Of a stretch of DNA of 64,000 nucleotides, positions 1-8,056 are shown in pieces. The translations under genes and the position numbers were made by a program. The notes under the pieces are model-generated. The model saw nothing but the letters and a program-made list of their open reading frames with translations, did not search any database and was not told where the DNA came from. Source of the stretch: Candidatus Tritonobacter lacicola (GTDB lineage Bacteria; Auribacterota; Tritonobacteria; Tritonobacterales; Tritonobacteraceae); contig JAVCDC010000077.1 in assembly GCA_030765135.1 (NCBI GenBank), positions 1-64,000 of the forward strand, read 5' to 3'. Every line of letters starts with the position of its first letter. Positions within the stretch are counted from its first letter, which is position 1.

Positions 1-64
1 AGGCCGGACTCCCCTCGTCGCTTCGCTCCTCGGGACAAGCTCCCCTTCGGTTCTCGTCCGGCCT
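1..64. repeat. Short inverted-repeat element at the window edge
   Basis: The 9-bp arms AGGCCGGAC (1-9) and GTCCGGCCT (56-64) are perfect inverted copies. They enclose a GC-rich centre with its own hairpin around GCTTCGC. The first 11 bases also match positions 117-127, inside the 3' part of the tRNA gene. It looks like a dispersed palindromic element rather than a gene. The left boundary may lie outside the window. Confidence 0.5.
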
Positions 65-110
65 GAGTATAGAGAGCTCTTTTTTTTACTTAACACTGTT
101 CACTGTTTTG

Positions 111-197
111 TGCCGGAGGCCGGACTCGAACCGGCATGGGCTTATTGAGCCCGAGGGATTTTAAGTCCCTTGCGTCTACCAATTCCGCCACTCCGGC
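111..197 (-). tRNA. tRNA-Leu (anticodon UAA)
   Basis: Read on the minus strand, this 87-nt sequence has a perfect 7-bp acceptor stem (GCCGGAG at 197-191 with CTCCGGC at 118-112) and discriminator A at 111. It has an anticodon stem AGGGA/TCCCT with loop CTTAAAA, hence anticodon UAA. A long class II variable arm (CGGGCTC...) and a T-arm with GGTTCGAGTCC are present. The long variable arm and A73 fit leucine tRNA. The 3' CCA is not encoded: CAA follows the discriminator, so CCA must be added by nucleotidyltransferase. Confidence 0.95.
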
Positions 198-218
198 GCG
201 GTTCTCATAACTCATTAC

Positions 219-247
219 ATAATAGGGCGAATGAGTACCGGGGTCAA
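219..247 (-). promoter_or_regulatory. Sigma70-type promoter of the tRNA-Leu gene
   Basis: On the minus strand TTGACC (247-242) is followed by a 17-nt spacer and TATTAT (224-219), both 5/6 matches to the -35/-10 consensus. The expected start near 212 leaves about 15 nt before the tRNA 5' end at 197, a normal stable-RNA leader length. Confidence 0.7.
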
Positions 248-409
248 TTGTCATGATAGGTAACCGCCCGCGGCTCCATGGATAGCCGGCACTGTCTCCC
301 GGCCATGGGGGAAGATATCTGTAACAGTTAATTGAAAGCAAGGGGGAGGACGACGGTGGAAAGAGGATTAAGAGGGTTTTAATTACAATTGTTTAAGCCG
401 ACTTTCCTC

Positions 410-550
410 TCAATAAAACCTGTGGTACTCGATTTTTTTATTGCGGGTAATGAGCTCCAGCAGGATGGCGTAAGAAGAGGCGGCCAGAGCAATGAAAAGA
501 TATGAGACGGCTATTACACCGCTTCTAATGCCTTGAATAAATGTTTTCAT
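410..550 (-). CDS. Tiny predicted membrane protein (46 aa)
   Basis: The reading frame starts at ATG (550-548), ends at TGA (412-410) and begins MKTFIQGIRSGVIAVSYLF. A single hydrophobic segment at about residues 11-33 is followed by a charged tail (ITRNKKIEYHRFY), the shape of a single-pass small membrane protein. The start lies inside the end of the upstream 67-residue frame, a 26-bp overlap in another frame, suggesting coupled translation. I recognise no family. It is the last of three consecutive tiny membrane ORFs on this strand. Being so short, it could be a chance frame; the hydrophobic-then-basic pattern and tight packing favour a real gene. Confidence 0.45.
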   Translation of the reverse strand: MKTFIQGIRSGVIAVSYLFIALAASSYAILLELITRNKKIEYHRFY

Positions 551-728
551 TCTGAGTAACCCCGTCAATATCATGCATAACTGATTTAGTTTCGCCGGCG
601 GCCATAATTCCTAAATCCACGCTGTTACCTCTCCCCGCGTCCGGCCTCACAACAAGCAGCAGAACAGCCGCAGTGATGGCGATAGCTATAAGCAATAGGA
701 AAGTGTGCACAATATAGACTATTTTCAT
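525..728 (-). CDS. Small predicted membrane protein (67 aa)
   Basis: This unrecognised small protein starts MKIVYIVHTFLLLIAIAI. One strong N-terminal hydrophobic segment (about residues 4-27) precedes a polar tail of about 40 residues, predicted outside the membrane core. The segment could be an uncleaved signal anchor; there is no lipobox. A GGGAG stretch lies 12 nt before the ATG, and a closer AGGCG lies 4 nt away, so the ribosome-binding site is unconvincing. It is the middle of three small membrane ORFs downstream of the PAS/LuxR-type regulator and overlaps the next one by 26 bp. Function unknown. Confidence 0.5.
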   Translation of the reverse strand: MKIVYIVHTFLLLIAIAITAAVLLLVVRPDAGRGNSVDLGIMAAGETKSVMHDIDGVTQNENIYSRH

Positions 729-790
729 CGTCGCCTGATGCTCCCCGGATTTGCGTCAGTAAACCCCCTGCAGCTTATAAGTCACACCCA

Positions 791-812
791 GGGGTTATGC
801 AGTAATAACCCC
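791..812. other. Hairpin between small ORFs
   Basis: GGGGTTAT (791-798) and ATAACCCC (805-812) form a perfect 8-bp stem with a 6-nt loop in the 95-bp gap between the 41-residue and 67-residue small ORFs. No T-run follows on either strand, so it is not a standard intrinsic terminator. An RNA stability or processing role is possible. Confidence 0.45.
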
Positions 813-823
813 GGAGCGTGGTT

Positions 824-949
824 TCAGCAGGAGTCCATGTGCCTTCGCCTCGCCTTATCACGATCGTCCAGAAAATTCCTGCCGATCTTCAGCATCATGA
901 CGAGGCAAGCCATCACACCGATTGCCGCAAAAATCAGAGTCAATCTCAT
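824..949 (-). CDS. Tiny predicted membrane protein (41 aa)
   Basis: The frame opens at ATG (949-947) and ends TGA (826-824), starting MRLTLIFAAIGVMACLVMML and ending in a basic stretch (KARRRHMDSC). One transmembrane helix is predicted at about residues 3-20. A good Shine-Dalgarno AGGAG lies 10 nt upstream, the best in this small cluster, which supports real translation. It is the promoter-proximal member of three tiny membrane ORFs. No family recognised. Confidence 0.5.
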   Translation of the reverse strand: MRLTLIFAAIGVMACLVMMLKIGRNFLDDRDKARRRHMDSC

Positions 950-1088
950 CTCTTGCCTTCTCCTGTTATGTCTTCATTCCCCGTAAAAAATTATACAAAG
1001 AAGCAGAAAAGTTCTTTTCCATTAAGCATATCCCTCGTATTTCATAACAAGGGCTTAACAGGCATAACTATACTTATTTTCGACAACA

Positions 1089-1117
1089 TTTTTACCAATA
1101 TATGTAAAGGCTGTCAA
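1089..1117 (-). promoter_or_regulatory. Candidate promoter of the small-membrane-ORF cluster
   Basis: On the minus strand a perfect TTGACA (1117-1112) is followed by a 17-nt spacer and TAAAAA (1094-1089, 4/6 match), giving a start near 1082 and a leader of about 130 nt. A second possibility closer to the first ORF is TATAAT at 995-990, which lacks a good -35. Both would transcribe the three small ORFs. Confidence 0.4.
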
Positions 1118-1136
1118 CCTGATTGGAATAGGCATA

Positions 1137-1161
1137 GAACATGTACGATTAATACATGTTC
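1137..1161. promoter_or_regulatory. 25-bp palindrome, possible operator
   Basis: GAACATGTA (1137-1145) and TACATGTTC (1153-1161) are perfect 9-bp inverted arms with a 7-bp spacer. The palindrome lies 20 bp upstream of the candidate -35 box at 1117-1112, centred near -67 from the predicted start. That position suits an activator. It also sits just past the end of the LuxR-type regulator gene. A second perfect palindrome, GGCAAAGCTTTGCC, spans 1168-1181 and touches that gene's stop codon. Confidence 0.45.
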
Positions 1162-1180
1162 GGGGTGGGCAAAGCTTTGC

Positions 1181-4100
1181 CTAAAGGCTCTGGAGGTATG
1201 TTGCCAGGTTAATTTTCTTCCTGGTTATATCCAGTTTTCTTCTGATATTGTTGCGGTGCCTCTCCGTCGTCTGGAGCGAGATGTGCAGGAGCTCTGAAAT
1301 CTCCTTGCTGGTAAGCCCGCTTTTTATCATGGTGCATATCTCTATTTCCCGCGGCGTCAATCTCAAGCGCGGTTCGGATATTCTCCGGCCATACAAAGAG
1401 GTTAATTTTCCCATGGCGTCTTCCAGCACATCCAGATGTTTTTCCTCGATGCGTGACGCTTTCCCCCTGAGCTTCCTCAAAATGGGAAGCAATAATTCCT
1501 CGACATTGGCCGCCACGGCGTTTTTCATCTCTCTTTTTTCGACCTCGATCTGCTCCAGCACTTCCCGGAGGGCAATATTCTTTTGCTCCAGTGCTTCTTT
1601 CCGGACCTGCAGCGCCGATTGCGATCTCTTCAGCTCCCGCTCGATCTTCTTCCTCTCGCTTATTTCGCTTCGCAGGTCTTCGGTCCTCTCTCCCACCAGC
1701 TCCTCGAGGTGCTCCCAGTATTTCTTCAACTCCTCTTCGGCCCTCTTTTGCGCCGTAATGTCTCTATGATTCGCCATAATTGCAATGGTGTTCCCGTCCT
1801 TGTCTATTACCGTTGATGAAGACACCATTACGGGTAAAAGTTCACCATTTTTTGTCTTGCAGATCATCTCGCCTGCCCAGCTTCCATCCCGCATTATCTT
1901 AAGCGCCTCCTCCAGCCTCGGTATCTGCTTCTCCGGGTAGAGGATGGCGATCTCCTTCCCGATCAACTCTTCTCTTGAATAGCCGAACATTTTTACAAAT
2001 GATTCATTTACATAGGTAAACCTTCCCTCGATGGCGCCCATGGCTATACCGTCAACCGAGCTCTCGACAGCTTGCGAAAACAACCTTAATTTTGCCTCTG
2101 CCTGCTTGTGCTCCGTGATGTCACGGACAATCATCATAACTTCATCTTCCCCGATGACAACCATTCGACCCTCGTACTCGCGAACCTGCCCTTCAATCGG
2201 AAGTTTGTAATGTATAATCTGCATTTTTTGCGTCTGAAAAGCTCGTTCTATCGTTTTTTGAAGCAGTTGAGTCACGTCGGCGGGCAAGACATCCCCGAAG
2301 TGCTTTCCCATGAATTTACCGGGAGAAACAATGGGCTTCAAGTTTTCGGCTGCCTCGAAGCCCGTTACAATACCGGATTTGCTGTACGTGAACATCATGT
2401 CGGGCAACGCTTCGATCAGGCTCCGGCTTTTTGCCTCGCTTCTGATCAATGCCTCCTCTGCCTTCTTGTTTTCGGTGATGTCCCTTATCACGCCGCAGAT
2501 TACCAGGCGCCCTTTGTGCATGAACGTGCTGGAAGATATTTCAACGGGGAAAATCGCCCCGTCTTTTTTCCTGTGATAGCGAATGGGGAGCCTGCTCAGC
2601 TTCCCTTTTATCGCTCTTCTAATGGAGGCATCCGACTTTTCCGGCTCGGCTGCGATATCCGTATGCGTGATCCCGAGGAACTCTTCTCTACTGTAACCAT
2701 ACAGCTCCTCGCATGCCTTATTGACCTCGATAAACCGCCGCGTCTCCGCATCGAAGACCATGATCGCGTCGGTGGTTGTCGAGACAACCTGCCTGTATCT
2801 CTCTTCGCTATATCGCAGGGTCTCCTCCGCCCGCTTGCGTTCGGCTATTTCCCGCTGTAGCCGCTCATTCGCATTCGTCAGCTGGGCGGTGCGCTCTTTC
2901 ACGAGTTCCTCAAGGTGATAGCGATGTTTTGCCAATTCCTTCTCGGCCAGCTTCCGGGCGGAGATATCCTTTATGACCACCTGGACGTAATCCCGGTTTC
3001 CCACTTTCACCAGGCTGGCCCCCAGATCGCACTGAAAGCTCTCTCCGTTCTTTCTCCTGGCGCGGGATTCAAAAAACAGGAATCTCTTCTGCCCGAGGTT
3101 GTCGATCAGCAATGGATAATTGCCCGATATATCCGGGGGGACGATATCAACCACGTTCAGTTTCAACATTTCCTCCCGGGAATATCCATATATCTCACAA
3201 CCCTTTTGATTCACGGATACAATGCCGCCGTCCATATCCTCCAGGAAGACAGCTTCAGGAGAAGTCTCAAACAGGTTCCTGTATTTCTCCTCCGACTCCT
3301 TGAGATCCTCTTCCATACGTTTGCGCTTGGACAGGTCAACGTCAATACAGAAAAGCAGGGGCTCTTTGCCCTCGATATAGACGGCCGTATGGATGGAATA
3401 TACAGGGACAAGATGACCTTCCTTGTGCATGAGCATCATCTCGCCGGAGGGTATAAATTCCCCGGAAACTTTCACCGTTTTTCCTGTTTCAAGGCACTTT
3501 TCAAAAAGAGGCCTTAGTTCCGGCGGCACGATAAGCTCTCCAAGGTTTCGTCCTATTGCCTCCTCCACAGTGTATCCATAGACTTCCTCGCTCGCCTTGT
3601 TCCAGTAAAAAACCGTTCCATCCGTTTTATATCCCTGTATGGACACACCCGGAATATATTCCATAAGATTACGAAATCGATTCTCGCTCTCAAGCAGGGC
3701 ATCATCCAAGCGCTTGCGCTCCGTGATATCTTTGACAAGCTCTATAATGCCGGCAACGAAGCCGTTGGCATCTTTGAGGGGATATGTTGAGATTTCAATC
3801 CAACCTGCAGGTTTTTCAGCAGACGGGCATGGTACGATCTCACTATGAGCCTTGCCCGTTTCTATGGTTTTAATAGACGGGCACCACGGGCACAGGGACG
3901 TCCTTTTCTGGTAGGCCGCGTAGCATTTCCTGCCAACCAGAGGCATCTCCGACGCGTACATCTTCTCCATCCAGGAATTGACCCGGATCACATTGAATTC
4001 ACTATCCAGTACGCTGATTCCGTCTTGGATTGCGTCAAAAACGCCCTGAAAAAAATCAACTTCTCGCCCAAGCCAAGCATCTTCCCGGCCGGGCGCGGCC

Positions 4101-4186
4101 TTGAATCCCTCCAATTCAGCAATACGCCGGCGCGCTTCCTCCAGTTCGCTCATTAAGCGATCTTTTGCCTTGTCCCCGTTTTTCAA
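1181..4186 (-). CDS. Six-PAS-domain sensor with C-terminal LuxR-type HTH
   Basis: This is a soluble one-component regulator of about 1001 residues with no transmembrane segment and no histidine-kinase or GGDEF domain. Roughly six PAS domains follow in order (about 43-165, 165-290, 295-420, 465-585, 590-705, 705-830), most ending in the DITERK-like PAC linker. A coiled coil lies at about 420-460 and another at 830-930. The C-terminus is a LuxR/GerE HTH (LTPREIEICTMIKSGLTSKE). PAS1 carries a CPWC motif (LCPWCPS) that might bind a metal or sense redox. The longest frame starts at TTG (4186); an ATG at 4153 (MSELEE) is an alternative, and neither has a strong Shine-Dalgarno. The DNA target is unknown; the palindrome and small-ORF promoter downstream are candidates. 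Confidence 0.85.
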   Translation of the reverse strand: MKNGDKAKDRLMSELEEARRRIAELEGFKAAPGREDAWLGREVDFFQGVFDAIQDGISVLDSEFNVIRVNSWMEKMYASEMPLVGRKCYAAYQKRTSLCPWCPSIKTIETGKAHSEIVPCPSAEKPAGWIEISTYPLKDANGFVAGIIELVKDITERKRLDDALLESENRFRNLMEYIPGVSIQGYKTDGTVFYWNKASEEVYGYTVEEAIGRNLGELIVPPELRPLFEKCLETGKTVKVSGEFIPSGEMMLMHKEGHLVPVYSIHTAVYIEGKEPLLFCIDVDLSKRKRMEEDLKESEEKYRNLFETSPEAVFLEDMDGGIVSVNQKGCEIYGYSREEMLKLNVVDIVPPDISGNYPLLIDNLGQKRFLFFESRARRKNGESFQCDLGASLVKVGNRDYVQVVIKDISARKLAEKELAKHRYHLEELVKERTAQLTNANERLQREIAERKRAEETLRYSEERYRQVVSTTTDAIMVFDAETRRFIEVNKACEELYGYSREEFLGITHTDIAAEPEKSDASIRRAIKGKLSRLPIRYHRKKDGAIFPVEISSSTFMHKGRLVICGVIRDITENKKAEEALIRSEAKSRSLIEALPDMMFTYSKSGIVTGFEAAENLKPIVSPGKFMGKHFGDVLPADVTQLLQKTIERAFQTQKMQIIHYKLPIEGQVREYEGRMVVIGEDEVMMIVRDITEHKQAEAKLRLFSQAVESSVDGIAMGAIEGRFTYVNESFVKMFGYSREELIGKEIAILYPEKQIPRLEEALKIMRDGSWAGEMICKTKNGELLPVMVSSSTVIDKDGNTIAIMANHRDITAQKRAEEELKKYWEHLEELVGERTEDLRSEISERKKIERELKRSQSALQVRKEALEQKNIALREVLEQIEVEKREMKNAVAANVEELLLPILRKLRGKASRIEEKHLDVLEDAMGKLTSLYGRRISEPRLRLTPREIEICTMIKSGLTSKEISELLHISLQTTERHRNNIRRKLDITRKKINLATYLQSL

Positions 4187-4213
4187 TTCTTTGCCTGCTT
4201 CTTGTTATTTATT

Positions 4214-4253
4214 TTGGCTCCCTTCCATATTGTGCGGGTATGTATGGAGCCAA
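4214..4253. promoter_or_regulatory. Imperfect hairpin in the leader of the PAS/LuxR gene
   Basis: TTGGCT...CCATA (within 4214-4229) pairs with TATGGAGCCAA (4243-4253), with a bulge of about five bases. It lies about 30 bp upstream of the longest predicted start of the regulator gene and may be a leader hairpin or operator. Confidence 0.3.
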
Positions 4254-4281
4254 TTACCCCCGGCAGATAAGAAATATAACT

Positions 4282-4366
4282 GCCACTAAGGCACGAAGGC
4301 ACCAAGGAGAAAGGGATATCATTATAGAGCGCTTTTTTCACTTTGTGTCTTGGTGCCTTTGTGGCT
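4282..4366. repeat. Inverted, word-like intergenic repeat (GGCACNAAG type)
   Basis: The left arm (4282-4307) is a degenerate run of GGCAC(C/G)AAG-like words. The right arm (4339-4366) is the inverse, built on CTTGGTGCC and TTTGTGGC. The whole 85-bp unit can fold on itself. A related fragment, TTAGTGTCTTGGTGGC, occurs at 34626-34641. The 267-bp gap between the DUF362 and PAS genes holds nothing else recognisable apart from the hairpin at 4214-4253. Confidence 0.6.
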
Positions 4367-4453
4367 ACTGATTTGTTTCGCTGGCGTAATAATGAATTCT
4401 CTTTACCCACACTAAACGGAAGAGAACCTTTATTTTTAAGTTGCCGTCAAAGA

Positions 4454-5611
4454 TTAGTCGAGCTTGATCATCCGGTACTTCATGGAGCCGGCTCCGAGAG
4501 AGGCGAGCTCGCGAACGTGACGTGACGAGTCTATGCTGTAGAGCCTGTCGAGGAGCGTATCCCGTTCCCGGCCGGCCTTCTCTCCGGCGAGGGAATCGGG
4601 CAGGGCCGAAGAGGCGTTAATCATGTCTATGGACGCCATGTCTATGGCCACCGGGTCTCCGGATATCATGATCCCGCGATCCTGCACGATGGGCGTGTCG
4701 GACGCCGGCATGCAGTCGCACTCGGGGGCGACCTCAAGGAGAAAGTTGATGTATATAATCCTCCCCTTTTCGAAGGTGCCGATAACCGCGTTGGCGACCT
4801 CGGCAAGCCCCCGCTGGAACTTATCCTGGGTTATCGTAGACGTCAGGGCCCCGGTCGGGCATACCCTGGCGCAGCGCCCGCACTTCCAGCACTCTTCGGT
4901 GAATTTAATCTCATCGTACTCGAAGATAACCGCGTCCCGCGGGCACACCTCGACGCAGATGTTACACCGCGTGCACTTCTCACTGTCCCACTTGAATGGA
5001 GAGTCCATGACCGGGCTGTGCATCTTCCCCCGCGAACCCTCGTCCTTGCCCCGCCTCGAGCCGGCCGCTACACAGCCCATCGAGAGGTTCTTGACCGCCC
5101 CCCCGTAGCCTGACTGGATATGCCCCTTGCAATGGCTGAGGACTACCATGTACTCCGAATCGTATATCGCGGAGGCCACATCGATGACGCCCACCGTGGG
5201 GCCGGAATCAACGGGAACGCCGTCCAGGCCGTGAATCCCGTCACCGAGGACTATGGGGGCGTGGCACGAGAGATGTGTGTAGCCGTTATCGGCGGCAACC
5301 CTGAGATAATCCACCCCTTTTATTCTCACCGTATCGGTGACAAAAGGCTTCGCGCCCTTCTTCTTCAGACGATCAACGACCTTGCTCACGAGCAAAGGCC
5401 GGATTGTCCTGTTCGCCCCCTCCGAGCCGAAGTGCATCTTGACGGCAACGGTCTTGCCGCCGAGCTCGTCCCGGAGGAGAGCGCTTTTATCAATGAGACG
5501 CTCGATCTTGCCCGCAAGGCTGTGCTGATAGGACCACTTGGGAACGCGGGCATCGCAAAAATACACCATGCCGTCACATCCATTCCCCTTTTTGCTTTTT
5601 CTAAACCACAT
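4454..5611 (-). CDS. DUF362 iron-sulfur protein
   Basis: This 385-residue protein matches DUF362 proteins, which combine an N-terminal DUF362 region (VAVKMHFGSEGANRTIRP; GGAVKNLSMGC) with a central ferredoxin-type insert. The insert carries two complete 4Fe-4S motifs, CTRCNICVEVCP and CWKCGRCARVCP (about residues 215-255). No signal peptide is visible, so it is probably cytoplasmic. The biochemical function of the family is not established; a redox or cofactor role is inferred. It begins 2 nt after the tatD stop, so the two are cotranscribed. DUF362 proteins are common in anaerobes, consistent with an anaerobic lifestyle but not proof. Confidence 0.85.
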   Translation of the reverse strand: MWFRKSKKGNGCDGMVYFCDARVPKWSYQHSLAGKIERLIDKSALLRDELGGKTVAVKMHFGSEGANRTIRPLLVSKVVDRLKKKGAKPFVTDTVRIKGVDYLRVAADNGYTHLSCHAPIVLGDGIHGLDGVPVDSGPTVGVIDVASAIYDSEYMVVLSHCKGHIQSGYGGAVKNLSMGCVAAGSRRGKDEGSRGKMHSPVMDSPFKWDSEKCTRCNICVEVCPRDAVIFEYDEIKFTEECWKCGRCARVCPTGALTSTITQDKFQRGLAEVANAVIGTFEKGRIIYINFLLEVAPECDCMPASDTPIVQDRGIMISGDPVAIDMASIDMINASSALPDSLAGEKAGRERDTLLDRLYSIDSSRHVRELASLGAGSMKYRMIKLD

Positions 5612-5613
5612 TT

Positions 5614-6387
5614 TTATTCCTTTTTATCTTTTCGTGTTTCTACACCGAAGAGATCCGAGAAATTTGCTGAGAGGCGCGAATCCAGTTCGCCCGGGGATGT
5701 GCACCTCAGTTCGGCTACAAACTCGTAGATATAGCGGACATAGGCCGGCTCATTCCTCTTTCCCCGTACAGCTTGGGGTGCCAGATACGGGCAATCCGTC
5801 TCCAGGAGCATCCGGTCGAGCGGAACAAAAGACGCGGCTTCCCTAAGGGCTGTTGCCTTGGGAAACGTCAAATTGCCCGCAAATGAAATATACAAACCGA
5901 GCTCGAGAAAGCGTTCCGCCTCGGCCGCGCCTCCGGAAAAACAGTGCATGACGCCCCGTATCCCGGCAAAGCGGCCGATAATCCGGCGCACATCTTCGAA
6001 AGCCTGGCGGCAATGAATGATAACAGGAAGTCCCTGCCGGCAGGCGAGTTCAAGCGATTCTTCAAAGAGACGCCTCTGGACGCCTGATTCCGCCTGCCCG
6101 CGGTAGTAGTCCAGCCCTATCTCCCCCACCGCGACGACTTTTTCGTGCGAAAGAAGCCTCTCGATTTCAAGGAGGCTTCCGCCGCTTTCCGCATGGTGGG
6201 GGTGAATGCCGGCCGCGCTGAAAACGATGTCGTGCTTCTCCGCGATGCCTGCCGATTTCCGGGACGACTCAATCCCCTCACCGATATCCAGAATGCACGA
6301 GACCCCGGCGTCGCGGGCCCGGCGGATAACACCTTCCAGATCATCGGAAAACGACACGTCGTTGAGATGCGCATGCGAATCTATCAT
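5614..6387 (-). CDS. tatD: TatD family metal-dependent hydrolase / 3'-5' DNase
   Basis: This is a 257-residue cytoplasmic amidohydrolase-fold enzyme; TatD family members are Mg-dependent nucleases. Metal-ligand motifs are visible: DSHAHLND near the N-terminus, VGEIGLDYYRG, PVIIHCRQA, GVMHCFSGG and LLETDCPYLAP. Two starts are possible: ATG at 6387 (MIDSHAH) and an in-frame TTG at 6393. I prefer ATG because family members start close to DxHxH. Only about 10 bp separate it from the inverted-repeat element ending at 6397, and no Shine-Dalgarno is visible, so the element may have displaced the normal leader. The metG-tatD order matches Bacillus metS-yabD. Confidence 0.9.
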   Translation of the reverse strand: MIDSHAHLNDVSFSDDLEGVIRRARDAGVSCILDIGEGIESSRKSAGIAEKHDIVFSAAGIHPHHAESGGSLLEIERLLSHEKVVAVGEIGLDYYRGQAESGVQRRLFEESLELACRQGLPVIIHCRQAFEDVRRIIGRFAGIRGVMHCFSGGAAEAERFLELGLYISFAGNLTFPKATALREAASFVPLDRMLLETDCPYLAPQAVRGKRNEPAYVRYIYEFVAELRCTSPGELDSRLSANFSDLFGVETRKDKKE

Positions 6388-6396
6388 GGTCAAATC

Positions 6397-6505
6397 TTGG
6401 GGGTCAGGTCTTCACATTACACATTTAATATATTGCTCTAATAGAGTTATCCAAATATTGTTAGTAAGGGAGCCAATTTGTGTAATGTGGAGACCTGACC
6501 CCCAA
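6397..6505. mobile_element. 109-bp MITE-like element with 27-bp inverted ends (GGGGTCAGGTCT type)
   Basis: The 27-bp terminal arms 6397-6423 and 6479-6505 are inverted copies with 26 of 27 positions matching; each contains GGGGTCAGGTCT or its complement plus an ACATTACACA segment. The 55-bp centre is AT-rich and has no reading frame. I recall similar ends near REP-associated tyrosine transposase (RAYT/Y1) genes, but no transposase lies in this window, so mobilisation in trans is inferred. It sits 3 bp after the metG stop and about 10 bp before the tatD ATG. Confidence 0.8.
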
Positions 6506-6508
6506 TCC

Positions 6509-8014
6509 CTAATCAAATTTTTTGAAAAGAATTTCCGGTTTGCCGATGACAGTGCCGTGCTCTATCGGTTTACCGATATCACGTTCCTCCATCGGCTCCT
6601 TTATGCCGAGCTGGGCCCACGCCCTTGAGCAGGCAGCCGGCGTGAACGGCGCCATCAAGACGGTAATAAACCGCAATCTCTCAGCCAGTTCGTATAGGAC
6701 ATCATCAAGCTTGCCGTCCGCGGCAGGGTCTTTCGCGAGCTTCCACGGGGCGCTGCTCTCGACGAGCCCGTTGGTCTCTGAAATAAAAACACCTGTATGA
6801 TAGAGGGCCTTGTGTAACGCCAGATCGGTCATGGCATTGTGAACCCTCTCCAGAACGCTCTTTCTGCATATAGCCATGGCCTCGAGCAGGTTACCTGTCG
6901 GCTCGGGAATCCTCCCCTGACGATACCTGCCTATCATCTTTAAAACGCGCTGGAGGAGGTTTCCGAAGTTATCGGCAAGCTCGTTGTTTATCCTTTTGAC
7001 GAGAGCCGTTTCCGAGAAATCGCCGTCAAGCCCGAACGTAACCTCTCTGAAAAGAAAGAACCTCAGGGCGTCGCTTCCGTATCTCTCTATCAGGGGCAAC
7101 GGGTCGACGAAATTCCCCCTGGACTTGGACATCTTCTCGCCTTTGTTCGTCCACCAGCCGTGTGCGAATATCCTCAACGGCGGCTCCATTCCCGCGGCCA
7201 TCAGGAAAGCAGGCCAGTAGACCGCGTGGAACCTCAGGATGTCCTTTCCTATGAGATGCGTGACGTGCGGCCAGTATCGATTGAACCGCCCCTCGTCCTG
7301 CGGCCAGCCGATACCGGTCAGGTAGTTAGTGAGGGCGTCCATCCACACGTAGACGACATGGGCGGGGTCCATGGGCATCGGTATGCCCCACTTGAAGGCA
7401 GTCCGGCTGATGCTTAACGGCTTCAGACCGCCCTCGATGAAACTTACGACCTCGTTTCTGCGGGATTTAGGCATGATGAAATCGGGGTGTTCATCTATGT
7501 ACTTGAGCAGCGGCTGCTCGTACTTCGGCAGGTTGAAAAAGTAGCTCGCCTCCTTCAGCTTCTCCGTCGGCCGACCGCAGTCGGGGCACTTCCCGTCAAC
7601 GAGCTGGGATTCCGTAAGAAACGTCTCGCACGGCACGCAGTACCAGTCCTCGTACTGGCCGAGATAGATATCGCCCGCTTCGTAAACCCTCCCGACCAGC
7701 TCGGCAACGGCGATGCCGTGCCGCTTCTCCGTCGTCCTTATGAAATCATCGTACCGGATGTCGAGGGCGGCCCAGAGCTGCATGAAACGCTCGACCACGC
7801 CGTCCGCGAGCTCTATCGGCCGCACGCCGGCCGATACGGCCGCCTGCTCCACCTTCCTGCCGTGCTCATCGGTTCCGGTAAGGAAAAACGTGTCGCAGCC
7901 GCGCAGGCGGTGATAACGTGACAGTACGTCTGCGGCTACGGTCGTGTAGGCATGGCCGATATGGGGGACATCGTTGACGTAATATATGGGCGTGGTGATG
8001 TATTCTATTCTCAC
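6509..8014 (-). CDS. metG: Methionyl-tRNA synthetase
   Basis: Class I aminoacyl-tRNA synthetase charging tRNA-Met with methionine, 501 residues, cytoplasmic. The HIGH signature (VPHIGHAYTTVAAD, about residues 17-20) and KMSKS (GEKMSKSRGNFVDP, near 295) are intact. A CP1 zinc knuckle with CVPC and CPDC is seen around 125-150. The protein ends soon after the anticodon-binding domain, so it lacks the C-terminal dimerisation domain of longer MetRS. The start is GTG with GGGGAG upstream. It follows ricT closely, in the same order as Bacillus. Confidence 0.95.
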   Translation of the reverse strand: MRIEYITTPIYYVNDVPHIGHAYTTVAADVLSRYHRLRGCDTFFLTGTDEHGRKVEQAAVSAGVRPIELADGVVERFMQLWAALDIRYDDFIRTTEKRHGIAVAELVGRVYEAGDIYLGQYEDWYCVPCETFLTESQLVDGKCPDCGRPTEKLKEASYFFNLPKYEQPLLKYIDEHPDFIMPKSRRNEVVSFIEGGLKPLSISRTAFKWGIPMPMDPAHVVYVWMDALTNYLTGIGWPQDEGRFNRYWPHVTHLIGKDILRFHAVYWPAFLMAAGMEPPLRIFAHGWWTNKGEKMSKSRGNFVDPLPLIERYGSDALRFFLFREVTFGLDGDFSETALVKRINNELADNFGNLLQRVLKMIGRYRQGRIPEPTGNLLEAMAICRKSVLERVHNAMTDLALHKALYHTGVFISETNGLVESSAPWKLAKDPAADGKLDDVLYELAERLRFITVLMAPFTPAACSRAWAQLGIKEPMEERDIGKPIEHGTVIGKPEILFKKFD

Positions 8015-8056
8015 CTGTATTCTCCCCTTTTGCCCGATTTTAATCCAAGTATGTAA

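Noticed and set aside
1..127. 11-bp match between 1-11 and the tRNA-Leu 3' part, as an integration (att) site
   Set aside because: Too short, not at the exact tRNA end, and already explained by the inverted repeat at 1-64; no integrase nearby.
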